From Rachycentron canadum (taxonomy: Eukaryota; Chordata; Actinopteri; Carangiformes; Rachycentridae), in NCBI GenBank assembly GCA_038496675.1, contig CM076652.1:2720159-2784158 (forward strand): 64,000 nt of DNA, read 5' to 3'. This document shows, piece after piece, positions 25,380 through 37,674 of the stretch. The notes beneath the pieces were generated by a model. It did no database searches and was not told the DNA's origin. It was given only the letters and a program-made list of their open reading frames with translations. A program made the translations under genes and the position numbers. Position 1 is the first letter of the stretch. Each line of letters opens with the position of its first letter.

Positions 25380-25745
25380 ATTTAGTATGGACCCAGGAGC
25401 AGACACAGGACTCCAGAGAGGGTCTTGGTGAATTATTTAATAAGATAAAGTTGCAGATGAGGGTTGAAGGGTTAGCTGGGGGCAAGAGCAGGGGTAGACG
25501 GGCTGTCTGGTATCTGGAGAGATGGCGACTGGCTGAAGGACTCGTGGTGACTTGGTCTGGCAGATGAGTTGGCAGCAGCAGGAAAGGTTAGTCTGGCACC
25601 GGAGTCCAGAGGTGCAGGAGCGCAAGAGATAAGTCTGAATATTAGAGTGGATGATCATGTGACAAGTGAAGGGAGAGCTGGGGTATTTGAACTGAAGGTG
25701 ATGAGTTGATGAGGGGCGGATGTGGAGTTGTGGCACCTGATCTGT
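25380..25745. repeat. Interspersed-like segment
   Basis: TATGGACCCAGGAGCAGACA, CAGGACTCCAGAGAGGG and repeated GGCAGATGAG / GGAGAG words look like non-coding transposon sequence; CACCTGATCTGTAATCAGT with a duplicated CTGTAATCAG lies at the right side. The open minus-strand frame is compositional. Confidence 0.35.
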
Positions 25746-25926
25746 AATCAGTCTGTAATCAGACTTACTGAGCTAAAAGCAAAGACGCTGTCAAAATATG
25801 TTGGGGAGACTCAAGGTGAAATATAAACTTCCATATCCAAAACAAAAGTTTTGTTCACGTGGTTCCCTCCTGTAACTGTTACAGTACATCCAGTAAAACC
25901 AACCCTGTGTGATATAAACCACAAAG

Positions 25927-26315
25927 CATCAGAGACTGTCTATAAAAGTGGACGTAGACTCTGGGTTTGTAAGGTGAAGTCAGTGCTGAAGAACCTTAAA
26001 CGTTCATTCTCTCTAATGACCATCAGGGGGCGACTCCACTGGTTGTTAAAGAAGTCAGATTGTATTGAAGTCTATGGGAAAATGACCCTCCTTCTCCCTT
26101 GATTTATTAGCTCAGTAAACGTTTTCCTAATGAGTTTAGAGGATAAAGTACAGGTCAGCTCCACCCCTCACTCCTCCTCAGCTCCACCTTCTCCTCCAAA
26201 TATGGTTTCTTCTGGTTTCAAAAAACCAAGATGGCCGACGGACAAATTACAAACTGGAGGCTGCAGGGCAGCAGCTCTCAAACCAATGGGTGACGTCTGG
26301 GTTGATACTCAGCCT
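25927..26315 (+). repeat. Family A copy, both ends present, internal deletion
   Basis: It begins CATCAGAGACTGTCTATAAA. After CCTAATGAGTTTA it jumps to AGGATAAAGTACAGGTCAGC, then runs through the CTCCTCCTCAGCTCC and CCAAGATGGCCGACGG blocks to CAATGGGTGACGTCTGGG. Confidence 0.9.
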
Positions 26316-27160
26316 TACCCAACTGTCTCTGTCAAATAAAGGAAGTGGTATAAATAGGTACAAATACAGCAAGGCTTGATGGGTAATGAGCAGCAAGTGC
26401 AGAAATGAAGTCATCAGGGTGGAGTCTATGGTTGCTTAAGACAAACAAAGGGAGAGAGGGGAAAAACTGGAGAAAATGTGTATATGTACTGTATTGTTTT
26501 CCCAGTTGTGTTGTGGTGCCAGTTGTAGTTGCAGACAGGACTATGGACACAAACACAGTTCAGTTCATTTCATTTCTGAGAATTTATTATGGGGAAGTTT
26601 CCAGGACATAATCTAGAAAGTACAGGACCTGTTATAAAAAGAGTTACTGAGTGCTGCCGACAGGTCGGTGCCTCCAGTTGGCACAACAACAGCATTAAGC
26701 TAATTTAGCCACGATGCTGCCAACAACTAGATGATCTTAACTGAGCCCCATCTCCAGGGTTAAAATCTCTGCTGTTGTCTCGTACCTTTGATTGATTTTT
26801 TTCCCTAATTGAATTTGGGGTATTTATTACTGCACCATAAAGTCAAGTCTAGCCAGTTTTATTTATATGGGCCAATAGCACAAGTCACAAATTTGCCTCA
26901 AGGGACTTTTCAATCTGTACTGCAGCGTCTGTCCTTAGACCCTCGAGTGTGATAAGGAAAAACTCAAGATCCCTGCTCCAGGACAGAAATACAACAGAGC
27001 GACTAAGTAGATTCAGAGTTCGTACAATCAGGATGAGAATATTATAGATGGGTTGTAAACATATTGTATGAACATATTGTATATATCTATGAACCAGAAA
27101 AGGACAGGATGTATAAGCCACAAGACCAGGAGGAAGGAGAGATTCATTTAGACAAGATAC
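26316..27160. other. Unassigned sequence
   Basis: AGTCTAGCCAGTTTTATTTA followed by GGGCCAATAGCACAAGTCAC near 26855-26890 looks like an old interspersed repeat. No gene. Confidence 0.4.
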
Positions 27161-27744
27161 CCCAGATAGAAAGGCACGTCTGGTCTAAACTTGGGCCACA
27201 TGCTTGTGTTTCTTCTGGCCTTATTACACCCCACCTCAGTAAAACAACACAGTCCATAGTTTATTTAACACAAACATAAATAATCAGGACACCAAACCAA
27301 GACTACAGAAGAATAATTAAATCAGAAGACAAGCAAAACAACTCGAAGCTGAGAGGCAGCAGCGCCTGTGCCAGAAGCCACCTTGATGCCCCCTTCTGTT
27401 GTTGGCACCAGAGCTTTTAAGGCCTTCCTACCCCGGCCAAGTGCATCTCGTTGATGATCAGGAGCCTGGGTGGAGCTACAGAGAGTGAGAGGAAAAGCAA
27501 AGGCAACAGAAACACATGGGGCCGTGACACAGTATACACCTCAGTTTAATGGCCCAAGTCTGGCCCATAAACAGCATGACTGTCAGATGCTACATCCAGA
27601 TCTGGACACAGGAAATCTTCAGCGTCAGCCAACACCAGAGGATAACAACCAGAATCTGCCTAAATGTGGAAGTACATGGGCCGGATGTGGGCCATTGAAC
27701 CAGGGTGTAGACCAGGGCCTGAAGTTTTTATTTTGCTATCTGGG
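27161..27744 (+). mobile_element. CCCAGATAG/CTATCTGGG terminal-inverted-repeat element, interrupted
   Basis: It starts CCCAGATAGAAA and ends TTGCTATCTGGG, near-perfect inverted termini flanked by TA(C) and TA. The body (GTCTGGTCTAAACTTGGGCC, CCCAAGTCTGGCCCATA, TGAACCAGGGTGTA) is shared with 60226-60429. Positions 27241-27536 have no counterpart there and are a secondary insertion. Confidence 0.75.
27241..27536 (-). mobile_element. 296-bp insertion with 9-bp direct repeats, LTR-like content
   Basis: CACCTCAGT is at 27232-27240 and again at 27537-27545. Read on the minus strand the insert has a GGAAGGCCTTAAAAGCTC TATA-like stretch in its middle and AAATAAACTATGG near its end, an order like the promoter and poly(A) signal of a solo LTR. 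A clean TG...CA boundary is not present, and 9 bp is longer than usual for fish LTR elements, so the class is open. Confidence 0.55.
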
Positions 27745-27929
27745 TAAGAAACAAATACACAAAGGAGGATGGAGAGACAAACATAAACACAAGGGAGGGG
27801 AGAGACTTTTCTGACTGATACACAGTGGAAATACTGAGGGCGAAATATTGATTTAGAAAAAAATCTTGCAATGTTGATGAAAATGATTAAAAAGATCCCG
27901 GATCTGCCTGGATTTAACTGGATTTAACT

Positions 27930-28045
27930 GTTTCTCTGTCCATGCCCCCTCTCTCCACCAAGTTTGGTTCAAACGGGTTCAATACTTTTTGTGTTATCCT
28001 GCTGACAAATAAACAAACAGGCACGAGTGGTGGAGGTAATTATCT
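27930..28045 (+). repeat. Short fish interspersed repeat fragment
   Basis: CCACCAAGTTTGGTTCAAAC, TTTGTGTTATCCTGCTGAC, AAATAAACAAACAGGCAC and GTGGTGGAGGTAATTAT follow the order of a widespread fish repeat (CCAAGTTT..AGTTTTTGCG..AATCCTGCTGAC..AAACAAAC..GGAGGTAA, from memory). Confidence 0.5.
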
Positions 28046-28462
28046 TTATTCATTGTTTCTGCACCTACGCTGTATATCCACACAGCTGTTTGCACGACGC
28101 ACAGTGCATTCATTGTGTATATCTTTTTAGGGTTTTGCTTCGCCTGGAATGGACCGAAGGACACAACCAACAGCCAGAACAGACACATGCATGAATAAAA
28201 ACAAACACACTCTGACCCACTCACACACAATTACAGTATAATTACAGAGCTCATTATTTGTCACCGCGGGAGGTTCAGATGTTTGTCTGTTAATGGAACA
28301 TTTTTTAGATCAGCAGCTGGAACAAGAGGGAAAGAAAAACCTGCCGACTGTTCATCCACAGCTCAGAGTCAGTGGCAGGTACAAAACCAGCAACCGAGGC
28401 AACTTACATCCACGAGGTGAGAGGTCGGAGGTCGCGCCTGTGTGGAAGAGCAATGCAGCAAC

Positions 28463-28567
28463 ATCATAGACTGTGTATAAGAGTGGACGTAGACTAAATA
28501 GTCAGATTGTATTGAAGTCTATGGGAAAATGGCCCTTACTTCTCACTTGATATATCATCTCAGTAAT
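28463..28567 (+). repeat. Family A short copy
   Basis: CATCATAGACTGTGTATAAG is fused to AGTCAGATTGTATTGAAG, with the intervening 100 bp or so deleted. It stops at CATCTCAGTAA. Confidence 0.85.
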
Positions 28568-29729
28568 TCTCTCTCCCTTGTCCCTTTTCAAATAAAGGCA
28601 TAAAATCGCCCAAAAGATAACCTTTGTGTACAAAAACACACCACAGGGCATCTTTAAAATCCCTTTTCTGCAAATGAGCCATCATTTGTGTACATGAATT
28701 ATTATTCAGCCCATAAAGAACAACAATACACTAACAATTACAATATCAAAAAATATCCTAATGGTAGGTTTTATTAAACAGTCAGCAGGGATGTAAAAGA
28801 AAACTGTTTTCATTACACACTCACACAATAATTACTCTAAAAGGTTGTTTGTTTTATGCATGTTTTTTTTTTTAGCTTTTTTAGCATTAAGTTCTGTGAT
28901 TCTCCAGGAGAAATAAACTCAAAGTGGAAATCCCTTTCAAACACAGTCCAGTCCGAGGTGCGTCGTCCTTGAGGAGCTGCAGGACTTTCACTGTCCTCAC
29001 TTCTCTTTGAAACAGAACAATTTCCTTCATGTCAGTTGCAGGCGGCGTAATTATTTTGACACTCCAAATTGAATTTCCAACTTTTTTGTCTGGCTCTGGG
29101 TTTTTCTCCATCAGAAGACTTATTGAAGTGTCAGTCTGAGCAGCGGCACTGCCCACTTATTTTTCCATTATTCCAGCTGATAAATATTTTGATGTCTCTG
29201 TTTTGTTGCGGTGGCGAAGTGTCACTTCAAAGTCACAGGAAGAGAAAGAAACACCACTATACACTTTGTTTCATCAACCACACTTCAAGTCTGACTCAAA
29301 TTAAAGTAATTAAACAGCACAAATAAGACACTGTAAACAGTTTTCAGCATTAGATTTGATTACTAACAGAACATGATTTTCTCTTTTTTTCCTGAACACT
29401 CAAAGGAGATACAACCTTGTTTTTGTCAAACAGCTGCAACCAAGCAGTTCTTTTCATATCCACTACATGTTACAACAAAAACAACATTTAATCAAATGAA
29501 TGGAAAAAAAACTGACTTCTTTTAATGTATATAAGGGGATATAAGGGGTTCAATCGGCAGCAGATCATTTCAACTCTTTCAATGTGAGTCTGAGTGAAAA
29601 ATTTCAGAATAAAGGCTCCAAAATGGAAAAGCCGATCACAGTCAGGGATGAAAATCACATTGTTAACGTTTATCAACATTTTTATATCAGCGGAAACTAA
29701 GCTGTCACCGATCAGGGGCTCAGTTTGTT
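28568..29729. other. Unassigned sequence
   Basis: AT-rich with a poly-T run at 28864. No gene. Confidence 0.45.
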
Positions 29730-29935
29730 ATGTGCTTGGTTAGTTTGTTAGTTGATTTGTTAGTTGGCCAACTCATTTGCTTGTTGGATAGTTTGTTTAT
29801 TGACTTGATGCTTGGTTGGTTTTCTGATCAGCTGGTTGGTCGATCGATTAGCTTACTGGTTGATATATTGGCTGGTTCGTTGTTCAGTAAGTTGGTTGGG
29901 TGGTTAGTGGGTTTGCCTTCCTTGTTGGTTGCTGC
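29730..29935. repeat. Degenerate GTTG/TTGGTT tandem tract
   Basis: Many TTGGTTGG, TTAGTTGG and TTGATTG words. One frame gives a leucine-rich pseudo-peptide, which is purely compositional. Confidence 0.7.
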
Positions 29936-31187
29936 CTGTTTTATAGCTGGTTAGCAGGTGGCCTGTCCGTCCAATTAAACCAGTAAGTAGAAACACTGGG
30001 CTGTCGACTCCCAGACTGGAGCTGTGACATTGTTTGGAGGCTGCGTTGTTTGATTCTCCACAGTCTATTTGTGTCTGATCTCCCGACAGTTTCCGAACAT
30101 AAAACCCACAGTTTTTCTGTCCTTTCCTTTTTTGAGCATCAGGAACTTTAAAACCCCTGCGGTCAGAAGTTCGCCACACCACCTGCTTGGCATCTGACAG
30201 GATGAGCTCTTCATCGCTGCAGCTTTCATGCAGACATATTTGTGAATGTGCAGCTGGGTGATCTTTATGCCTGATGGCAGCCAGAGGAGCCGTAAACTTT
30301 CAAAGCGTAAATCTTCATCGGTTTGGTGTGTAATTCCCTCCAGTGAATCTGTAGCGTGGTTCTGTTACAGTCAGTGAAGGTTGCCAGGGCTAATAAAACA
30401 GAGGAGATGAAGGCTGAGAGCACGAGGAGGAGGATTTCTTCTGACTTACTGCTGAATGTGACACAATTGTATCTACAAAGAGGTGCGTTTGATTTTTATG
30501 TACCCAGACAAGACGATGGGGTTCAGCCGCTCAGTCTCAGCACGAAGCGACGTCTGAAGACAACATGTCGAATGACAGCAGGAGACGACTGATGAGTAAC
30601 AGCTGAGCTAAAGGCTCCCATGCAGCTCCACGTCTCATCCGCACTGACAGATTCAGGACGGCAACATCGCAACACATTGCAATCTGCACCAGCAAGAGAC
30701 GGGACACAACTACTACAACAACAACAACAACAACAACCGCACGTGTCATTTATGGGATTGAAGGGTTCAGGTTGTGAATAAGCACGTTGCGTAATCTGAA
30801 TTTGCCAGGTGTAATGAATGTACATGAACTAATGCTGGTGACAGTAACTCCGAGGTGGTTGTGTTTCATAAACATGGCAGCACAAACCTTTCTGATGTAA
30901 AACTGGCCAAGTGGTTGGGCCACATACCATGTGGGTGTAAGTGCACGCAGCAGGTGAGCCCCTGGTTTGAGTCCCAGCCATGGCAGCCATTTCCTGTCTC
31001 TCTATGCAGTCCTGTCAGAAAATAAAAGCACAAAATGGCCCAAAAAAAAGAAAAAAGAAAAGAAAAAAAAAAATAAAGAAAATCCATCAGAAACAAATTT
31101 TCAAGGGAAAATGCCAAAATTTCTGTTCAATCCTAAAAAAACACAATACAACAAGTATTTTATTTTTAAAGATCTCATATTTTAAAC
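29936..31187. other. Unassigned sequence
   Basis: Contains the ACA microsatellite and an A-rich run at 31040-31080. Frames here are compositional. Confidence 0.45.
30710..30738. repeat. (ACA/CAA)n microsatellite
   Basis: About nine trinucleotide units. Confidence 0.95.
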
Positions 31188-31336
31188 TTTCTACCTTTAG
31201 ACCGTATGGACCTTTAACATCTACCTTTAGACCGTATGGACCTTTAACATCTACCTTTAGACTGTATGGACCTTTAACATCTACCTTTAGACCGTATGGA
31301 CCTTAAACATCTACCTTTAGACTGTATGGAACCTGA
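31188..31336. repeat. 30-bp minisatellite, about five units
   Basis: Unit CTACCTTTAG-ACCGTATGGA-CCTTTAACAT. Units differ by an ACC/ACT change and one CCTTAAAC variant. The last unit degrades at CTGTATGGAACCTG. Recent slippage is suggested by low divergence. Confidence 0.97.
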
Positions 31337-32594
31337 CAGATTCAGTTCTTGGTGCTGCACTGTTGGTATTTGAATCTATAATAATATATTTTATAGTATA
31401 AAACTCTGCGGTCTTTGTGAGATGATTGGTTTTTAGCACCTTGTAATTTTTTTGTCATTTTTCCTAAATCGCCGGTTTCTTGTTGCTTGTCGTTCTCTAA
31501 ATGCTTTCCAGCTAAAAACATCTCTGTCCTCCTGCTTACAGCTCTGTATTTGCATTTTCCTCTTCTTACTTTTCAGGAAAAAAAAAGGCTTGAGATGGAG
31601 TATATTTAACAGCTGAAAGGCTTATGGGCCAATGAACAGAAGGATCCATTGAGCGTCTGTGTTTTCTTTTCTTTTTTTGTGGGGTGGCAAAACAGCAGTG
31701 GGTCGGTGTCGCCTCGTCGAGACTCCTGCGATCCTCTGCTGGATTTCTGCACAAACACAAAAAGCATTTCTTTGTTGAATCTGTTTAGGTGTTACTCATC
31801 GCACTTATCTGTCCGCGGCATGTGTTCTTGTCGGCTCCTGCCTCATTCTGAATGCATTACACCGAAAACATTCATCCCCTGTCAAACAGTACACCTGTAC
31901 GCCCAGATACACTTCACTGATTCCTTTCTATCCCCGCTGTCCTATTTACATTCCCTCCACTGCTCATCTGCTGAGGAGGGAAAACAAACCACTCAAGGCC
32001 TGCAGCCCAGAATTATTTAAGTCTTTCTGTTGGCAAAAATCAAAGCACCAAGATCACGGCTGAGGAATGTTGAGGAGTAAAAGTAAAGTGGCAACCGTCA
32101 ACATCCAGGTCGTCAGCAGGTTGATCCATCGCTCAGTTTGGGAAGTTTCTCATTACTGAACAGAGACTGAATCACAGTCACATTAACAGGCAAAAAACAC
32201 AACGTGAAATTTCAGCTTCACTGAGATAAACCTGGAAAATCAGCAAAAGAACCCTGAATAAAACTAATACGCCACAGTTATGAAGATCTGAGGAGATGGT
32301 TCATGAAGATGAACAGCTGGTGGTAATTAGTTGATCAGGTGCCATTAAACCAGTGAGGAAGAGAACAATGGCAGATCAAATGGGATTAGTCAAACCTGTG
32401 AAGGAAACATGACATGAACCTTCTTAAGCCCACAGAAGCGTAGAGGCTTCCAAAGATCACGTCGTCTCCAGAGCGTTATGGCTCCATGATGGTTTGAGCT
32501 GGAGACCTGCAGTTTTTTTCTCCTTAAACTAGAGAATCAGCTCTTTCTAACAAGCCCTGATTGTGAGAGACAGTTACTTTGGTTGCTACCAACA
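31337..32594. other. Unassigned sequence
   Basis: 31650-32020 is open in the plus frame for 123 codons, but the product (C, S, H, F-rich) resembles no family. Confidence 0.4.
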
Positions 32595-33130
32595 TAGTTC
32601 GTTCAGATCTGGATCAGTCTGAGCCTTTGACTGGAGCATTGCTGCTTTACTTCTGTGTGTTTATCCATCCATTCTCATCCTCCATCTTTGATAGTGACGT
32701 CTGGAGTCACGTCTCTACATGGGACACTCCTATTGGCTCCAGTGGGTGATGTCACAGCCAATCAGAGTGTCTCCTTCAGAGGCCTAGCTGTCAGCTGCTT
32801 GTAGCCAAAGTCAATGGGATCAATCCTGTATTTTTCTGATCTCAGAATGAGGAGAAGTTGCTCTGAGTTTATTGTAGTGACAGAATAAAGACAGAGAGAC
32901 ATGGACAATAAGATATTTAGAGCATTAGAGGCTTTGGAGCTGATTTTTCATCATTACTGCTCCAAAAAATGAGCAGAGTTTTCTTTGGTTATTATAGTTT
33001 ACAGTGTTTTAATCAAGAAATAAGGAGAAATTCAATGTTGAAGTTTTTCTGAGCTACTCAGCACAACCTCAGATAATTATATATATGTGTGGAGACTTGG
33101 TGACATTTTTAAATACAACTTTATCACGAA
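32595..33130 (-). repeat. Family B interspersed repeat, longest copy
   Basis: This is the inverse orientation of 1-250. It continues through a GAATGAGGAGAAGTTGCTCT segment shared with 37805-38250. The right end is AT-rich and decayed (TATATATATG near 33083). Together with the other copies it defines a unit of at least 0.6 kb. Confidence 0.85.
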
Positions 33131-33534
33131 AAACGCGAAGGTTAATAAAAAGTGCTTCTTTTGGATGTTGTATTTGCTCATAAACCAAAGAACTGGACAA
33201 GATTAAATTTTGACCTGATGAAAAATAAGAGAATCACCAATTACCAAAGGTCATTTGGATTCATCTTCGTTGAGCCGCAAACAACTTTACCAGATTTTGT
33301 GCCGATTCGTCCAATAGATGTGGAGATTCTCCACAGAAAAGACGAAACAGATCGATCGACTTTCAACAACCTCCTGAAGGGGTTATGAGTCCACCAGGCG
33401 CAACGTGAGCTCACTGAGAAAATATCATTTTTAAAATTGATTTGAGTGAAATGAGCCTTTAAATGGAGCTGGTGGTGAGAGGCTGCTTTATATTTTATAA
33501 AGAAAAAAAACTCCATTTATCTTTTAAGAGAGGC

Positions 33535-33800
33535 CGAGCAGGAAAGGCAGCCATCTTGGATTGGCGGTTATTCAATGGTATGAACAGACTTCCTCTGCTT
33601 CATCTACGTCTGTACTCGGGTTCGTGACTCTGTTTCTTCAGGTGTGTTTCAGTTTGGGTTTGACCTCAGAGGAACAAAATTACCCTCAGTTTATCTGCAG
33701 GATCTGAGGAGGATCTGGATGAGGCCTCGGCTCAACTCCATCAGAGTCTAAATCGATAAGAGCAACGATGGGGAAAAGGAATAGAATTGTGAGTGTGTCC
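33535..33800 (+). promoter_or_regulatory. Candidate plus-strand transcription start with short ATG exon
   Basis: GCAGCCATCTTGGATTGG combines a YY1-type site and an inverted CCAAT word, as in TATA-less promoters. Further on, TTTATCTGCAG could be an acceptor, and ATGGGGAAAAGGAATAG is followed by ATT|GTGAGTG, a donor. Only seven codons would be coding. Family A repeats also contain a GCCATCTTGG word, so a repeat origin is possible. Confidence 0.15.
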
Positions 33801-35003
33801 TTGTTATGTTACAAGGAAGGTTATCTTAATCAAAGACTGACATTAAATTCAGTTTGTTGTTGACCTCACATCATGTTTCTGCTCTGTGGTAAAACCTGAA
33901 AAACTGTCTGTTAAGAAAATGATTTGATACAAACACAGGCTTTAATACAAAAATCATTGCTGGTGTATCATATTTTGACTTATTGCAATGGAGAGTTTTT
34001 ATTCTAAATTTGATCATTTTTTCTTTTTTTTTTCATTTTTTAGCTGCTTAGGCCAGTGTTACTTCATCTGTTTGTGAATTTTATCATCAGCTCCCACATC
34101 TCTTCCCTAAAGACCCTGAGATAAAAACATTTATCCAATCAAATATGTTAAAAATGAAATATTTCCAAGCCAACATGTGAAACACTTGATGATTGTAGTG
34201 GCTCACTAAGGGGCTGTCAGAGGTCAGAGGTGTGCGCTTCCTTGTCCGTTGGCAAACAAACACTGTGTTTTTATTTCCAGTCAGAGAAGTTGAGGTCTGA
34301 TTCCTCCTGAACGCTCATTCATTCCCAAATTAAAACCAAACGCCTCAGCAAGACAAACTCATCCCTGCATGTTCTGTCACAGGACAGATGCTTCGACTTC
34401 ACTGCGACTCTAATCATGTTTAAATGCACAGACTGTTGACTGACACTTTTCTTTAAAGGTCCCAGCCTCAGATTAGCTCCACGTTAGCTGAGCTGTCCAC
34501 GACATTAGCTTTTTGCTAACATTTCTGCAGATTGAGATCTGAACCAGATAAGTTGCTTGTGGCCTCACTGCCTTGGGCCCTAATGGTTAATCCCCTTTAC
34601 TCACAAACATCTGTCTCCAGAGGTGCAAAACAACATCACTGTTAACTCTGTTTCCATCATCCATCCCGTTCTTCTACTGAAGTTAGCTAACCAGCTCGCC
34701 CCAGCTCAAACAAGGCCCTTTAAAATCTGGGACTGAAGATGGGTCGATCCAAAACTAAAGAGGAGCTCATTCATAACAACTGGACAAAAGTCAAGAACTG
34801 AAGTCCATATTCAAACATGAAAGATGAACCTGTTCGATGTTAAATCAAGGTGTGCTGTCGGGCTTTTTTTTTTTTTTTTTTCATTCTCTGCCTCGTTGAC
34901 TGAAATCCTCTTCACGCCACCTCCTCCTCTCAGCTCAGTCTGTGCAGCGTTTGCAGCAGCGAGCTCCTCATAGATAATGACATCTGCAGACAGATGGCAA
35001 GAT

Positions 35004-35035
35004 GGAAGAAGAAGAAGAAGAAGAAGAAGAAGAAA
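35004..35035. repeat. (GAA)n microsatellite
   Basis: About nine units. Confidence 0.95.
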
Positions 35036-35387
35036 AGACTAAACCTACAGCTATTAGCGCTGATGTCGTCCTTGGTTTTCTATCTCCCACAACCCTCAGT
35101 GTATCTGTGAGTAAACGCCTTAATGAAGAAAAATGAAGCGTTTCCTTCGCAGCCAACGTTAACGGTAAATAATGCGGTGTGAGCATGACAGGACAGTATG
35201 TGGATCATTAATTTCAGAGCATCCAGAATGGGTCATCTGCGCCTGCAGGGGCCTCAGGGGCCCACGGCTAATTATAGCCTCTGCCCAGGAGGAAGATGAT
35301 GGAGAGGAGGCTGCTGCAGGAAGTGTGTGTGTGTATGTTCATATTTGTTGGGCTGATTGTTTCCCTATGTGCAGGTATATAACAGGA

Positions 35388-35410
35388 GTGTGTGTGTGTG
35401 TGTGTGTGTA
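35388..35410. repeat. (GT)n microsatellite
   Basis: About eleven units. Confidence 0.95.
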
Positions 35411-35635
35411 ATGTACATACAGCACCTGTGTATATTTATAGTTACATTTCACTGAAGTGTTGGTTTTACTGTAAATCAGCTGCTTTGTATAAACAGTATA
35501 ATTACATCACATCGCACGGGGAAAGCTTTTTAAACAAACATGAAAACAGTGATGTGACTTAACTGCTAACAAATTCAAAGTGAAAACGCTAATGTGCTGA
35601 TGTGTTTCACATAATCACCATCTTGGTTTATCCTG

Positions 35636-35862
35636 TTAGCATCAGAGACTGTGTATAAAAGTGGACGTAGACGTAGAGATGCTGAAGAGCCTGAAACCTT
35701 CATCCTCTCTAATGTCCATCAGGGGGCGACTCCACTGGTTGTTAAAGAAGTCAGATTGTATTGAAGTCTATGGGAAAATGTCCCTACTTCTCCCTTGATT
35801 TATTAGCTCAGTAAATGTTTTCCTAATGAGTTTATGGTCTCAATCTCTAGTTTCAAGTTTTT
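35636..35862 (+). repeat. Family A copy, proximal half
   Basis: It runs from TAGCATCAGAGACTGTGTAT through AGGGGGCGACTCCACTGG and the core to TCTCTAGTTTCAAG. Confidence 0.9.
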
Positions 35863-37087
35863 TATTGCAGTGAACAGAAGCCTATATTGTGCAGATTTTA
35901 AATATGTGGACATTTTGAAAAATTTAAAATTTGTTTCTGGTCGTTGTGAAAAGCTCTATGGCGCTATCAGCCTCTTTTAGCTAGTTTTGGATTTCTGGCA
36001 AATTTTCTACACGGACATCGTTTTACACAAACGTCTTTACAGTTAATTGTTTTCATTGTCTGCTGATTTGTCAGTGTTGTGTTTTCAGCTCCGTCTGCTG
36101 CCGCCCAGCGGCCAAGAGTCTGTTACTGCTCTCGACGGTAAAGTCAGTGAAAATCTGAGAGTAAATTGTGCTCGTGGTGTCAGGTTTGTTCTCGTTCTCT
36201 TGACTGTTGCTGTTTTGAAAAATTGTGTTGTACAGAAACACTTGATTTAAATCCAGTCCATTAAGCCAATAGACACTTCAGGGAACAGTCTGATGTGTTT
36301 CTGTTGCCAAACAGTAAAGAAGTAAGCTGCTGCACTTCTGTGCTGCTTAATGTGTATGCATGAGTTTGCACTTTAGCAAAAGTCAATTTGTGGAAGCCGT
36401 TTTTTTTTTTTTTTTTCATTGTGCCGTTTTATAAATAGTCAACACAGACGCCTGCGAGATACAAACAGCAGATTTCACATGCTAATCATCCATCTGATTT
36501 ACATGTTAATAACACGCAGGAATCACAGCGACTGATCTGTGACCGGCCTTATCTGAATATGAATGTGTTCAATCTGCAAAAATAAAACAGCCAGAACGCG
36601 GCGAGCGAGTGCGCACCTCCTCCGACATGTGCAGAGGCATTATGCTGAGAAAATGTCAGGCATAATGTGTTTTCAGGGAAAAAAAGGAAAATAAAACGTG
36701 TAGTGTGACAGCAGTTTAGTTTGGAGAGCTGATGGTGAGGCATAAACAGACAAGCTGTCATTTCAGGCATGAGTGTAGCTTTATTTTTATATCTTGGAAA
36801 GGATTTGTAGTTTGCAGACAGTTTAAAGAGCAGAGCTGGAAGTCACTCTCTTCTTTACATTTCCCTGCAGTTTCACCACAGATGGCATTTTGGGTTCAGG
36901 TGAAAGCTACGTTTTTTTTCCTCCACACAGTCGACTCAGGTCATAAATCAAAAGTGTGAAATGCAAAACTCAGCACTTTTATCTCTTTGGGATTCACACT
37001 TCCAGCTTCATATCTTATAAAACTCACTTCTGGACTTTTTAACAGTGAAAAAAAATCCAAAAATATCTGAATCTTCCATTAACCTCA
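35863..37087. other. Unassigned sequence
   Basis: Poly-T run at 36401-36417. 36420-36680 is unique and balanced with TTATCTGAATATGAATG. No gene. Confidence 0.45.
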
Positions 37088-37245
37088 GGGGATAGTAGCT
37101 CAGAGAACAAGAGGAAACTAAAAACACACGTCAAATTTCTCCTTATTTTCTAGATAAAAACACTGTAAACCACAACAACCATAGAAAACCTCAACACGTG
37201 TGTTTGTGTTGTTCTGGAGCTGATTTGAAGTTTCCATCTTTGAAT
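37088..37245 (+). repeat. Family B fragment, plus orientation
   Basis: It shares GGGGATAGTAGCTCAGAGAA, TTTTCTAGATAAAAACACTG and GTTGTTCTGGAGCTGATTTG with 52078-52235 and, inverted, with 37975-38115. It lies 430 bp from a large inverted copy. Confidence 0.85.
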
Positions 37246-37674
37246 CTACCTCTGAATGATTAGTTTGAGTGTTTTTAAAGGGGCATAGACTCTTTGTGAA
37301 ACGATCAGAAATATTTATTGAATTTGATAAGTTCGTCCCCCAGAAAGCAGCTGGTTTCTCCACCTTCACAAATCGCCTCATCAGCCTTGATTTGTTCTCC
37401 AGTTCTTTTAACTGCGTCTCCAGCTGAGTCCCCAGCTGAAGCAGTTATAGGAAAACAGGACTATCAAATCCCTTTATTGGAGGGGGTGGGGGGGAGGGGC
37501 TGATATAAATGTTTAAAAAATATGGTGAAGTCTTGATTGATGTCAGGCAAGGGACATTTAGTGTCATACACAAAGGCATTTCAGGGTGTTTTATATGCGT
37601 CATTAAAATATTAAAAAAGAGAAAAACAACATGAACAAGAATCAAAAGATTTTAACCCTATTGAGCCCATGGAA

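Larger units (their letters stand above)
33801..35635. other. Unassigned sequence with simple repeats
   Basis: Poly-T at 34863, (GAA)n and (GT)n. 35180-35300 is a balanced block with CTAATTATAG. No gene. Confidence 0.45.

Noticed and set aside
29730..29954. Hydrophobic 74-codon frame that looks like membrane segments
   Set aside because: Arises from degenerate GTTG repeats; no family resemblance and no splice context.
30523..30825. Frames with poly-Cys or poly-Val runs
   Set aside because: Translation of the ACA trinucleotide repeat.
31649..32020. 123-codon plus-strand frame
   Set aside because: Cys/Ser/His/Phe-rich product without any motif; probably chance.
33152..33388. 78-codon plus-strand frame with protein-like composition
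   Set aside because: No recognisable family, no exon context, and it lies next to a decayed family B copy.
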